64,000 bases of DNA from Paratinospora sagittata (lineage: Eukaryota; Streptophyta; Magnoliopsida; Ranunculales; Menispermaceae), in contig CM069611.1 in the NCBI GenBank assembly GCA_035771175.1, forward strand, positions 15,428,866-15,492,865. Direction: 5' to 3'. The stretch's first letter is position 1. Each line of letters opens with the position of its first letter. Made by a program: the position numbers and the translations under genes. Shown piece after piece: positions 33,238 through 45,190 of this stretch. Under the pieces are notes generated by a model. It had not been told where the DNA came from and did no database searches. It worked only from the letters and a program-made list of their open reading frames with translations.

Positions 33238-33810
33238 TTAGGACGCTAATGAAATAACAACGCTCTCCTGAACTTGATAAGTCAGGACGCTGATAGTTCA
33301 TTAAGACGCTGATAACGTTCAAGGTTGAATTGAACTGATTTATTTGGACGCTTACTTGTATAATAACGACCTCCTTTATTAGTCAATCTCTGAAGTTGTC
33401 AGGAAGCTGATTTAGTATCAGCTTACGAAAAGATTTCTAAAGTTCTTTAAAGAATGTATCTTTGAGGACGTTGATAGTTATAAGTTGATTAAACTATCAG
33501 GACGCTACCTAGATAAGAGCGCCATCACCTTTGAGAATCAACTTAGTAACTTTCAAGACGCTGATTTTCCTTCATCGTGCTTGTGTTTGGTTTCAAATGT
33601 TTTAAATATGTAGTAGAACGCCTACCAAGTTGTAGCGTTCTAATGCTCGTAATTGTTTTAAAACATAGCCGGACGCTAATTGTGCATAAGCGCCCTCAGG
33701 ATTTAGTCGTTTATAGTGTTTAAGTTAGGATGCTTACAAGCTAGTAGTGCCCTCACTTAAGTGTTCTGCAGGACGCTTATACGTAATGAGCGCCCTCAAG
33801 GAACAAAACG
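33238..33810 (+). repeat. array of GGACGCT ... AGCGCCCTC hairpin motifs (LTR 1, U3)
   Basis: About eleven imperfect copies. The two halves can pair with one mismatch (GGACGCT with AGCGCCC), 15-25 bases apart. They lie upstream of the TATA box, in the presumed U3 promoter region. Confidence 0.75.
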
Positions 33811-34131
33811 ACAAAGTTTATATTATGCTTTATAACACTAATTGTGGAATCAGGAGGTTAATTCAACAACCATCACTGTTCTAATAAGTACATTGTATAA
33901 GTCTACTTTTTCAGAACAGATTTTTTCACAAAGTCCTTTTCAGACTTATCAGAGATCTTCTCTGATACATGAATTAAGTTTTTCTAAAACTTTCATCTTT
34001 CAAGAAATCTGAAAAGAACCAGAATGTTAGCGAAAATTGCAGTTGCCATTTTCATATAACATTCTAGCCGTTGTGTGTAAACGTTCATATTATTTGAACT
34101 TCAAACGTCTAACGGCTATGTCCTACTAATT

Positions 34132-34140
34132 CTATAAATA
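34132..34140 (+). promoter_or_regulatory. TATA box of LTR 1
   Basis: CTATAAATA lies between the two repeat arrays. LTR 2 has the same box in the same context (38297-38305), so transcription probably starts about 30 bp downstream. Confidence 0.65.
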
Positions 34141-34914
34141 GCAACACTTAGGATCAAACAACTTGCCAATTTTTCTGTACTGTGTCAATACTTTTTGAAA
34201 GTTAGTTTGTGTCAAAATGTTTTTCAAACATCTAAACTTTCAAAGTATTTTTCATTGATACCTATACGTACTCAAAAGATTTTCATATTGAGCTTCAATT
34301 ATATTCTTTCTTTGAAAATCTATTTAATCTGGTATCTACTGAAATTATCAGCACTGATTCATACTTGATATCATTCTTACTGAAGAAAGAATTTGAGAAA
34401 TAGTTCAAGATATACAATTGTACTTGATTTCATATCTTAAGTACTATATTGAACTATATCAGTAGTTGAGTCAACTACTGATCACTGAACCATAAGTTTT
34501 CATATTTATATTTTATATCTATTTTCAAAATTGTCTGTGTCTTTGATCTACACTAGTCCTTTATTTCATACATCAATGTTTACTTGGTATCATTATGTTT
34601 TTGAAGAAGCACTTAATCGATTTTCATATCATTCATACTTTTCAAAACCTGCACTTGAGCAATACCGAACATTGAAAGGTAAATGACTATTAGTGTATTT
34701 CATCTTAGCAATATGTATTCATAATTTCATATCTTTGTAATGCTATGTAATAAGCTTAATTGTAAAGTGTTCTACTCAGTTTGAACCAACATTTCTAGTG
34801 TTGTAATGTTGGTGTGTTTCTGGACCGAAATAATCAGGACAAGTGAAGCTAGTTCACTTAATGATTTCAGGGTTGAAATCATGTCTAGGTCATCTCTGAA
34901 CCTGCAAAAGAGAA

Positions 34915-35275
34915 AAAGGTAAATCCTCACCTGTAAGTAGGAAATAGGTTCATCCTCATCTATAAGTAGGAAATAGGTTCATCCTCATCTATAAGTAGGA
35001 AACCGGTTCATCCTAATCCCGTAAAAGGTTCGTCCTTAACCTGTTAAAGGATAGGTTATCTCTCAACCTGTGAAAGAGAAACTGGCTATTCCTTATCTAG
35101 CAAAAGGAAAATGGTTCTTCCTTATCCTGCAAAAAGAACACGATTTTTCCTAATCCTGAAAAAAGGAAAATGGTTCATCCTTAGCCCGTGAAAGGATCGG
35201 TTTGCCTTTAACTTGCAAAAGAGCAGTTGTAACGGTTTGGTTCTCACCCGTAAGAGAATCAGTTAGTGGATTGAC
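34915..35275 (+). other. tandem stem-loop array in the LTR 1 leader
   Basis: About ten units of 30-40 bp, each of the form arm - ACCTGTAA-like loop - complementary arm. Arms differ between units but still pair: TCCTTA with AAAGGA, TCTCT with AGAGA, TTCTC with GAGAA, GCCTT with AAGAGC. The array lies downstream of the TATA box, in R/U5, so it would be present at both ends of the transcript leader or LTR RNA. Confidence 0.75.
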
Positions 35276-35475
35276 AAAATCTTAATCAGGAGATTAGGTA
35301 GTGGACGTAGGCTTGGCCGAACCACTATAAATTATGTGTGTCACACGTTTGCAATTTAGTCTATGTTCTATTTTGCATCCAATTCCAAAACACTCTTGTA
35401 TATCACTAAATTATTAGAAGATAGATTAAAATTGACCATCTCACCCAATTCGCCTCCCTCCTGGGTGGACCAACA

Positions 35476-36266
35476 CTTTTGTCATCTCATTTTCTACTTT
35501 GACTTGTTGACGATTTTGGCCTAATCGTGACTAATGTACTGGTACCAATTAGCAAGTCAGGGAATGTTTTGAATATAGTAGGAATGTCTTGAATGTAGTA
35601 AGTTTGCAATGCAATTTTTGTTCTTATGAATGTTTTCCATAATAATAGTAAGCCGCTAGTAAGTATGTCAAAGTTTTGAGTAGAAGTTCGAGTGCTTACC
35701 ACTTGGTTCGTGATTTTTTGAAACTTTGCTTGTTTTTCATGATCTAGTTATTATTGAGGTTGTTTGACATTCAGTGCAAAATTCTTAATTTTTTTAACCA
35801 ACTCTAATAAGAAGGTTAAGACAACCGCATCAAACCTGTTAACAACCACTTGAGGCTTTTATTTCACCAATGCCTTGAGAACAACCTAAAAACAATGGTG
35901 CATTGAGGATGCTACCAAAAGACACACCAATATTATGCCTAAATTAGTTTTCGAGGGAGATTTGGCATAAGAGAGCACACTTTTTTTTTTTGAGAATGAG
36001 AACCTCTTTTATATATGAGGAAAATATTTGCATTAATGTCATTCATTTTTGTCTTTCAGAATTCATTTATGATTATGGAGATGCGTGTGAATGATATCAT
36101 TAGGGTATTTTAAGTTCAATTTATGTCGTTGGATGGTTTAGTGAATGTATGAGCATTTCTACCGAAGAGTGGAGATGATCCCATCCATGGTCGTGGCTGG
36201 GAGGTTTTGTGCTATTGGCCATTACCAAGAGTTTCCTGCGCTTGGTCATGACTGAGGGCTATTTTG
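35476..36266. other. 791 bp between two copia LTRs, non-coding
   Basis: No primer site follows LTR 1 and no polypurine tract precedes LTR 2, so this does not look like an internal region. Its last 18 bases (36249-36266) recur at 36775-36792. Confidence 0.5.
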
Positions 36267-36792
36267 TGTTAACCTAAGCAGTTCATCACTTAGCACGTCC
36301 CTAAGTATACTTGATGAAGTATATTTTGATGATCACAAACAAAATCTCTTTCGGTGCTAACGAGCTTTAATCAAATACCTATCTCAGCACCTCAGGAAAG
36401 CAAAAAACCAAAGAATGATTCGATCAAGGAATTCAAGGTCATACAGGCGTTCAAGATCGTTTTAATCAAAGGAACTCAAAGATCATATCATGATTTCAAG
36501 TCACATCACGAACGATTGGATCAAGCTTTAAGACTACATCTTTCGATCAATGTTCAAGACATTCAACTCCGGCGCGAAGTTCTTATTGAAGATCTCATAA
36601 CGAAGAGTTGGATTTAAAGATTATGAGAAATACGAGAAATACATAGTATTTAAGGTATATCTTTCTCTAATCGATATTGCTCAAACTTTTTTCAAAACCA
36701 TGCACAAATGTTTTGAAAAATGTGTGTGTTAACCTCATTCAAACGTTTTTCAAAATAGCCCTCAGTCAAAACCATGACTGAGGGCTATTTTG
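36267..36792 (+). repeat. partial duplicate of the LTR 2 start, ending in a fold-back
   Basis: 36267-36707 repeats the first about 440 bases of the LTR beginning at 36793. It ends in a short scrambled piece and an 18-bp perfect inverted repeat (36751-36768 with 36775-36792, six-base spacer). The right arm is also the sequence immediately before 36267. Confidence 0.82.
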
Positions 36793-38296
36793 TGTTAACC
36801 TAAGCGGTTCATCACTTAGCACATCCCTAAGTATACTTGATGAAATATATTTTGATGACCACAAACAAAATCTTTTTCGGTACTAACGAGCTTTAATCAA
36901 ATACCTATCTTAGCACCTCAAGAAAGCAAAAAGCCAAAGAATGATTCGATCAAGGAATTCAAGGTCATATCAGGCGTTCAAGATTGTTTTAATCAAAGGA
37001 CCTCAAAGATCATATCATGTTTTCAAGATCACATCACGAACGATTCTATCAAGCTTCAAGACTACATCTTTTGATCAACGTTCAAGACATTCAACTCCGG
37101 CGCGAAGTTCTTATTGAAGATCTTATAATGAAAAGTTGGATTTAAAGATTATGAGAAATACGAAACATACATAGTATTTAAGGTATATCTTTCTCTAATC
37201 AATATTGCTCAAACCTTTTTCAAAACCATGCACAAATCACTTGCATGTTTTGATCATACGCTTTTCGGTATTTCAAATGAATTAATTTTCTATGTTTAAT
37301 TTGAGTTTTACCGAGTTTTTATTCGCATTCATCGTATTTTTAATCGCGAGTCAAAACTAATTTTCAAGAGTCTTTCAAGACGCTAATGATTTAGCAGTGC
37401 TTTCCTGAACTTGATAAGTTAGGACGCTGATAACTTTCAAGGTTGAATTGAACTGATTCATCAAGACGCTTACTTATACATAACTACCTCCTTTTAGTCA
37501 ACCTCTGAAGTTGTCAGGACGCTGACTAAGCATCAGCTTACTGAAAGATTTCTATGTTCTTCAAATAATTTATCTTTGAGGACGCTAATAGTTATAAGTT
37601 GGAAAAACTATCAGGACGCTACCTGGATAGGAACGCCCTCATATTTGGGAACCAACTTAATAACTTTCAGGATGCTGATTGTCCTCCAGCGCATTTGGTT
37701 TTGTTTTCAATTATTTTGAAATAACAGAACGCTTACATAGTTGTAACGCCCTTGTGTTTTATGTTTTAAAAGGTAGGACGCTTATTAGGAAAGTAGCACT
37801 CTCATATACTTAATTGTTTTAGAAACAAAGCAGGGCGTTAATTGTGCATTAGTGCCCTCAGGGTTAAGTCACTTATGTCGCAAAGAAAGTCAGGAACCTT
37901 ACGAGTTAGTAGTGCCCTCACTTCATTGGTCAGCAGGACGCTTATACATAATGAGCGCCCTCAAGGAACAAAATGACAAAGTTGATATTATGCGTCAGGA
38001 CGCTGATTATGGAATCAGGACGCTAATTCAACAATCGTCACTGTTCTAACAAGTACGCTATATCAGTCTACTTTTTTAGAACAGATCTTTGCATATAATC
38101 CTTTTCAGATTTAGTAGAGATCTTCTTTGATACATGAATCAAGTTTTTTTAAAACTTTCCTTATTATGTAATCTAAAAAAAATCAGAATGTTAGTGAAAA
38201 TTGTAGTTGCCATTTTCATAAAACATTCTAGCTGTTGTGTGTAACGTTTACATTTTATTTGAATTTCAAATGTCTAACGGCTATTACCTACTAAGT

Positions 38297-38305
38297 CTAT
38301 AAATA
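38297..38305 (+). promoter_or_regulatory. TATA box of LTR 2
   Basis: CTATAAATA at the position equivalent to 34132-34140 in LTR 1. Confidence 0.65.
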
Positions 38306-39054
38306 CCAACACTTTGAATCAAACAACTCGTCGATAATTTTTATTGTGCCAAAAACTTTTGAATGTTAGTCGTTGTTCAATCTTTCAAAAGTTTTCATGT
38401 TCTAAGTTTTCAAAGTATTCTTCACTGATACTTTACTTAGTCAAAAGATTTTCATATTGAGCTTCAATTATACTCTATCTTTGAAAATATATTTTGAACT
38501 GGTTTTTACTCAAATTCTCAGCCTTGATTTATACTTAAGATCAATCATGCTGATGAAGGAATTTGAGAAATAGTTCATGAGAGATACAATTGTACTTGAT
38601 TTCATATCTTAAGTATTGTAATGAACTATATCAGTAATTGTGTTAACTATTGAATACTGAACCAGAAGTTTTCATACTTATACATTTTATCTATTTTGAA
38701 AACTATCTGAGTCTATGTTTTACACTGGTCCTGCATCTTTAACTTCAATGTGTTAATGGTATTATAATGTTTTCGAAGAAGCACTTAATTGATTTACATA
38801 TCATTCACGCTTTTCAAAACTGCACTTGAGCAATACCGAACATTGAAAGGTAAATGACTGTAAGTGTATGTCTCTTAGCATTACGTATTCAAATATATAC
38901 ATCTTGGTAATGGTATATGAGCTTAATTATAAAGTGTTCTACTCAGTTAGAGCTAACATTATTTTGTGTTGTAATGCTGGTGTGTTTCTGGATTGAAACG
39001 ACCAGGACAAGTGAATGTAATTCACTTAATGATTTCAAGGTGAAATCATGTTAA

Positions 39055-39425
39055 GGTTCATCCTCACCTGTATGTAGGAAAATAGGTTCGTCCTTAACCT
39101 GTAAAAGGATAGGTTATCTCTGAACCTGTAAAAGAGAAACGATTGTTCCTAATCCCATAAAAGGATCATGGTTCTTCCTTAGCCAGTAAAAGGGAAGGTG
39201 TGTCCTTAACCTATAAAAGGATAGGTTATCTCTAAACCTATAAAAGAGAAACGGTTCTTCCTTATCCCGTAAAAGGAAAATGGTTCATCCTTATCCCGTA
39301 AAAGGAACATTCTCATCCTGAAAAAAGGAAATGCGGTTCATCCTTATCCCTCAAAAGGATAGGTTTGCCTTGAACCTGTACAAGGGCATCTATAACGGTT
39401 TGGTTCTCACCTGTAAGAGAATCAG
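39055..39425 (+). other. tandem stem-loop array in the LTR 2 leader
   Basis: About a dozen units with the loop ACCTGTAA or TCCCGTAA. Examples of changed but matching arms: TCTCTG with AAGAGA, TTCCTT with AAGGAA, TTGCCTT with AAGGGCA, TTCTC with GAGAA. Confidence 0.75.
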
Positions 39426-39639
39426 TTAGTGGATTGAGAAACTCCTAATCGGGAGATTAGGTAGTGGACGTAGGCTTGGCCGAACCACTATAAATTTTAG
39501 TGTGTTTTAAGTTATGCATTTTACTTTAAGGTTAGTATGTGCATTTAGTTCCAATGTACCAATGTATATCACTAAGTTATTGGAAAAGTTTTAAATTGAC
39601 CATCACGCCCAATTCACCCTCCTCTTGGGTGCACCAACA

Positions 39640-39862
39640 TTTTTCCCTCTGTTGTAGTCAAAGGTGTTGTGTTCTTGGTCATGGCCAATGCACCATGGGC
39701 CTTAGCCTTAGTTTTGGGTCGCAATGGAGGAAATCTTGGTGTTTTAACCAAAAATCTCACCCTGTTGATGCGAGTAATGAAATCAGCTGACAATAAACCC
39801 TGTTTATGCGAGTGACGAAATCAACTGACAATAAACTGATGAATCTTCTTCTTCTCCGAGTT
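39640..39862. other. short non-coding spacer
   Basis: Flank between LTR 2 and the solo LTR. Contains a near-duplicate of about 30 bp (GCGAGTAATGAAATCAGCTGA-like, about 39768 and 39808). No gene seen. Confidence 0.4.
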
Positions 39863-40304
39863 ATCTTTGTTGACCTAAGTGGTTTTCTACTTAGACTTTT
39901 CCTAGTGTTTTGATGCTAACAAACAATATAATAGTTGGTGGTAGTGGTTTAATTGAGTATGTTTCAGCACCAAAGATCAAAAGTAAAAGGCTAATACAAG
40001 ATTCAAGTGATTTCAAGTCAACTCAAGTTAATCAAACAAAGTAATAGGAAAAGATTGGACGTGTTGACTTGGAGACAAGGATGAGAACTTACAAGTGTAC
40101 TTAGAACTAGGTTGTAATCTTTCCTTGTCTCTATATTGCTCATCTATTTTCAAATTATCTACATGCATGCATCATACTTTAAAATCATAAGTTTTTGTAT
40201 GATCAAAATGTTTTTCAAATGTATTAAAGTTTGGTTTTTCAAGAAATCATATTGTGGACTTAGAAAAATTTTGAAAAATCAAAAATCAAGTTTCTATGTA
40301 AGCA

Positions 40305-40760
40305 GAAACGCGTTTCTTAAGGAAGAAACGCGCTTTTTTGCTATCTAGAGAGAAGTTTCTTAACTAGACATACAGAAACATGCTTCTTGTATTCCCAGAA
40401 TGATGAAATTTTCTCAGAGACAAGGAAACACGCTTCTTAAAATGTCCAGAAATCGATGCCCCCTGGAATTGAACAGAAAAGTGTTTCTCTCTTTTTGGGC
40501 ATTTCTAAAAATTTACACAGAAACACGCTTCTTCCAAATAAATGTGTTTCTTTCTTTTTGGGTATTTCTGAAATTCAAACAAAAGCACGCTTCTATAACT
40601 GAAACACGCTTATCTCTTTTTGTCGAATTTTTTATTTTGACAGAAACACGCTTCCTTACAAAGAAACACATTTCCTCTTAAAAAATAGAGAGTTGTTTTC
40701 TAGTTCATTTTGAACTGAAACATGGTTCTTTCACAGGAAACATGTTTCTTATTTTTTGAA
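40305..40760 (+). repeat. array of GAAAC-RCG-CTTC palindromic motifs upstream of TATA
   Basis: About ten copies of AGAAACACGCTTCTT-like sequence. One copy (AGAAACGCGTTTCT, about 40304) is a perfect palindrome. It holds the same place as the unrelated GGACGCT array of LTRs 1 and 2. Confidence 0.78.
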
Positions 40761-40771
40761 CAGAATTTTTT

Positions 40772-40780
40772 TATAAATAT
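40772..40780 (+). promoter_or_regulatory. TATA box of the solo LTR
   Basis: TATAAATAT just after the palindrome array. Confidence 0.6.
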
Positions 40781-41669
40781 GATTCTTTGCTCATTCATTC
40801 CAACTTTTGCAAATATCCATAGGAACTTGTGCATTTGTGTTTTCTCTTGGTTTTCAAAATCCAAAACAAGTTTTCAAAAGTTCAAGTGTTTTGATTTGAG
40901 AAAAAAAGGTTTTGATCTTCAAGTGTCCATCATCCTTCAAGTTTTCTCTCTACTTTGAAGAAATCTCACGAGCCTTCATCTTCAATCTTTGAGAAGATCA
41001 TTTTGAGAGACTTCAAATACTTAGTGTTTTTGAAACTTGTGTTAATGTTTTTGTTCTTCTTATTTTCAAAAAGAAAATCCAAGTTTCTATAAAATCTTTT
41101 TCAAATTGGTTTTGAGAAAAATCATTCAAGTGTCCAAATTGTTTTCAATAAGTGTTCAAATGTTTTTAAAAATATTTTTCAATATATCTCTTTTGGGTTT
41201 TCTCTTCAAGCTTCAATATGAAATCTTCTTTTGAGAGAAACCAAGTTTGATTCTTAGAGAAATTGTGTGCTTGTTTTTAAATCCAAAATTTTCCTGGAAT
41301 TTAAGTGTTTTGAGAGAAAATGAGAGAATGAGTTTAACCTATATCTTCCATCTTTTCTCATTTTCAAAACACCTAAAGAGAGCGTTTGAGTGAAAAATCA
41401 TCTTGGTGATTTGGAGCATCAACATTTGAATTAATCATGCACGTTTTTCAACAACCTTCAATTGAGCAATATAGATACATGAAAGGTATATGGTTGTAAG
41501 TGTTTCCCATTCCATGAGCTTTAATTTCATATCTTCTATAGAATGAAATTATAATATCCTACTCTTCATTGTAATTATTCCAAGGATTTGGAACAAACAT
41601 TTATAATTTAGGTCACTTAGGATTCCTATGTTGGAATCTAGGTTTAGTTTCACCCTTTCTCTTGAAAAT

Positions 41670-41965
41670 GGTCAAGTGGTTCTTCTTTAGCCCGTGAAAA
41701 AGAACTCGACTTTTCCTTTGCCCATAAAAAGGAACAAGTGGTTCATCCTTAGCCCGGTGAAAAGATATTAGGTTCTTCCTTATCTCACAAAAGGAAGTAG
41801 ACGGTTCAACCTTAGCCCAATAAAAGATATTAGGTTCTTCCTTATCCCGCAAAAGGAAGTAGACGGTTCATCCTTAGTCAGTAAAAGGATAGGTTTGTCT
41901 TGAACCTGTAAAATGACAATTGTAGCAGTTTGATTCACACCGGTAAGTGAATCTGAGATAGTGAA
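41670..41965 (+). other. tandem stem-loop array in the solo LTR leader
   Basis: About nine units. The last is the clearest: GATTCAC - ACCGGTAA - GTGAATC, a seven-base stem. Others use TTCCTT with AAGGAA, TCCTTA with AAAGGA and TTGTC with GACAA around the same loop type. Confidence 0.75.
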
Positions 41966-42197
41966 AACCTAGAGAAGTTTTCTCTAGGTGTGGATGTAGG
42001 AAATTAGATTTTCGAACCATGTAAAAATTCTTGTGTCTTAGCATTTAATTTTTGCACTTTATTATTGTAGATAATTTATTTGATTAAATGCCTCAACAAA
42101 TATAAGGATCACATAAGAGTAACATAAGAAAAATTAAAATTAATCAAATTGGCTAAGTCACCCAATTCACCCCCTCTTTAGGGTGACCAACAATCTT

Positions 42198-45190
42198 ATC
42201 TTCAAATAAATATCTAATGGTTACAAAACTGATTTCATTGGTTACAAAGTCAATTCAAATGGTTACAAAGTTAATTCCATAAATTTGATGTTATGGAATA
42301 ATGAAACAATGGTGGTATTCAAATATAACATACCTCTATTTTTTTTTCAATAAAGTAGATCATTCTACTTTGGCCTTGATTAAATTAGAAACACCCACGA
42401 CCTTGATCTCCCATAAGAAAAAACACAAAACTAGAATGAAGATTAGGAGGAGAAGAGATAATTTTCGTGCTCCCCCCATACCTCCTATATGTAGGCATAA
42501 GACTTCCCAATTCTAGCATATTTGCAACTATTTACAACTATAGGATGTGTGAAAATCCATCCTAAGATCCTTGGATGCTTATCAAATAAATCTAAATCCT
42601 TATCTAGCCTAGAATTACACTTTAAAGCCACTAGGGGACTCAATTTCATTCCCATTAAGTTGGAGAAAAATTCTCCTAAGGATAAACTTAATGATGTGGC
42701 GATATGAAGGCTTTCTCTTCTTTTTGGGCTTTCACATCTTGGACTTCGTTAGATAGTATCCTTGGACTTTGTCAGGCTTCATTGGACTTCAAAAGCTTCA
42801 ATTGAGTTTCAAAGAAGGCCTTAAACATGTTGGAACGTCCTCTCCTAAAAAATAGGAACGTCCCTGCTCATTCATCTTAAACTGGACAAATACTGGAATA
42901 GTCTGAAACTGGGGCAAATGAACGAACTGAGGTGATCTTAGGCTTTTTCAAAAGGTCTCTTCGATCTCTTTCTATTGGTATATGAGATGGATAGTGAAAA
43001 CTTTGAGCCTTTTGTATCAACTATGATCCAGTGTATCTCTGCCGGAGCAAATTTGTAAGCCTCAGTTCAATCAAGCAACTTGGAACATTTTCAACCTTTG
43101 AAAAACCTGAAAATAAGATTCAAAATACTAGAAAACAAATATTAGAACCATCAAAATGAGTTTGAGACCTTTCTTATCAAGTTTCACAATTTTATGTGGG
43201 TCCGACTAGCCTAGAACCCTAATCGAAACAAAATTGACTCTAAAAACTCTAATTTCATCAAGTCAACCTAAATGGAAGTGTATAACCTATTAAAAAAAAC
43301 TCAAATATCCTACAAACATATATAAAACCTATTCTAATATGAAATTTGACCTAAAATGCACTATGATGCAACTTGGCTTAAACAACTTCATACCTAAACA
43401 GACATTATAATGAACTTTCAACAGAACCTAACTTGCCTATTCTATTTTGTTTATTTAAACTTATTTTTAAAACCTAATTTTGGATTCTTATTAACCTATT
43501 TAGACACTTTATTTCATTTATATAATTTTCCTATAAGTTTTAATTTTAATTTATTGAGAACTTGACTAAAAAATACCTAAAATGACCTAAAAATTATAAA
43601 AACTCTATTTTCTCCTATTTCTTATTTTTCTTAACTATTTCTAACATTTTTTCTAATTTTTCTAACCTTAAATAATATTTTTAAGTATAAAAATACACAT
43701 TTTTATGAACTTATCACATACTTTTACAATAAAAAAAAAGTTATGATACATCTACAACTCATGTGTGTATATAAAATGAACTCTAGGTAAATTATAGTTA
43801 ATTTTATAAAAATTTTATGTACAAATTTTGTCAACGCTAACAAGTAGTGAATTAATGTCCACTGTAATATTTAAATAAGATTACAACCAAATCTTATAAA
43901 ACAATATCATTGAAAAAGAAAACATAATTAATTTAGTAATAGTGATATACTAATACTAACAACTATCTACTTTTAGGCGGGCAGCGATTCACTCTATATC
44001 ACTGAGCGATAGTCTCTCCCTCAAAACCAATTTGTCCTCTCCCTTATTTCATTCATGTTTGGACATGTGGCACATTTCATGCTCTATTGACTCTTACTTT
44101 TACATCTCTACAAACTACATCAAAATATTCAACATAAAAAATACATAAGATTTCAAAATATTCAACAGTACATCACAATTTATTTGAAATAAATATTATT
44201 ATACATTATTGTTATGATGTATTTTCTATTTGTATTTGTTTATGTGAGATTACTAATTATTCATCTACATATATTTTTTTTGTTTAAGAATTATTATAAA
44301 TATCAGTTTGGTTATATTTATAATCAAAATTTTTTGTTAAAATACGTATAATAAATGTTTTTTTTTCTAAATAAATGTTTATAATTGTTTGTTCTTTTTT
44401 AAATGGGGTTGGATGTGTAGAAAATACAATTTAATAAAATCAGATTTTCTTTAGATAATAAAAGTTTGATATTTTTAAAATTTGTTTAATTATTCTTTTA
44501 AATTATATTTGTACAAAATACCCTTAATTTTATTCTTTTAAATTATATTCTTAGAAAATACGCACTCATCACGTGGGTTACAAAATTGTTTTGATAATTT
44601 TTTACAAGTTTTGTAACTAAAAGTTTTCCTTATATACATTAAAAATAAATTGTTCATTTACCATATGTGATTGAGGACCATAGACAAAAAGCGTAATACC
44701 TCATGGATTAGACTATTAAGACAAATAACCACACTAAAGCCTAAAAAGGGAAGTCATGGTAAGGACGAGGCACGAGCCTTTAGGGGGACCACCCTTCACT
44801 TGCCATTGGTGGATTTGGAGTGAAGTGTTGATTTTTCTCCAACGTGAAAACTTTTGTATCTTTAAGTTGAGATGAAGACATAAGTTTGCATGCTAAAAGT
44901 TATTCCATAAAGTTACTATGCGTTTGCTCATTATATCATATATATATATATATATATATTCACTTGCTCGAATGCATACATGAGGAACCTACGATGACTT
45001 CCAAAGACCCTTCATATTATGGTTCAACATTTGGAGTGCTCACCTTAACCTCCATTGTATGCATGCACCTTAATTCTCAGAATTGATATCTATCACATCT
45101 TATGAGTCTTGTTGCTGCTCGGCACATATGAGTCTTGTTGCCGCTCGGCATTGACCATGCTTAGCCAAATGTTGCACCTTGATTTGTACA
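42198..45190. other. 3-kb AT-rich non-coding stretch
   Basis: No domain recognised. It includes a TA run near 44938-44960 and a 24-bp direct repeat (45101-45124 and 45127-45150, TATGAGTCTTGTTGC core). Some of it (42720-43250) looks like old retrotransposon sequence but has no anchor. Confidence 0.45.

Larger units (their letters stand above)
32644..35475 (+). repeat. SIRE-like copia LTR 1 (2832 bp), probably a 3' LTR
   Basis: It starts TGTTAACC after a polypurine tract and ends TTCGCCTCCCTCC ... CCAACA. It holds three modules: a GGACGCT array (33238-33810), a TATA box (34132-34140) and a stem-loop array (34915-35275), then the GTGGACGTAGG block near 35305. The following five bases (CTTTT) do not match the bases before the purine tract, as expected for a 3' LTR whose partner TSD is lost. 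Confidence 0.8.
36793..39639 (+). repeat. SIRE-like copia LTR 2 (2847 bp)
   Basis: Same order as LTR 1: TGTTAACC start, GGACGCT array (about 37375-38030), TATA box 38297-38305, stem-loop array (about 39055-39425), GTGGACGTAGG block, terminal CCAACA at 39639. It diverges from LTR 1 throughout, so the two are separate insertions. TSD not convincing. Confidence 0.82.
39868..42192 (+). mobile_element. solo LTR of a SIRE-like copia element (2325 bp), TSD ATCTT
   Basis: It starts TGTTGACC, ends GGGTGACCAACA and is flanked by ATCTT at 39863-39867 and 42193-42197. Modules: GAAACRCGCTTCTT array (40305-40760), TATAAATAT at 40772-40780, stem-loop array (41670-41965). It is a different subfamily from LTRs 1 and 2 but has the same architecture. 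Confidence 0.93.

Noticed and set aside
32644..39639. LTR 1 and LTR 2 as the two ends of one non-autonomous element
   Set aside because: No primer site follows LTR 1, no polypurine tract precedes LTR 2, a polypurine tract stands before LTR 1 instead, and no matching TSD was found.
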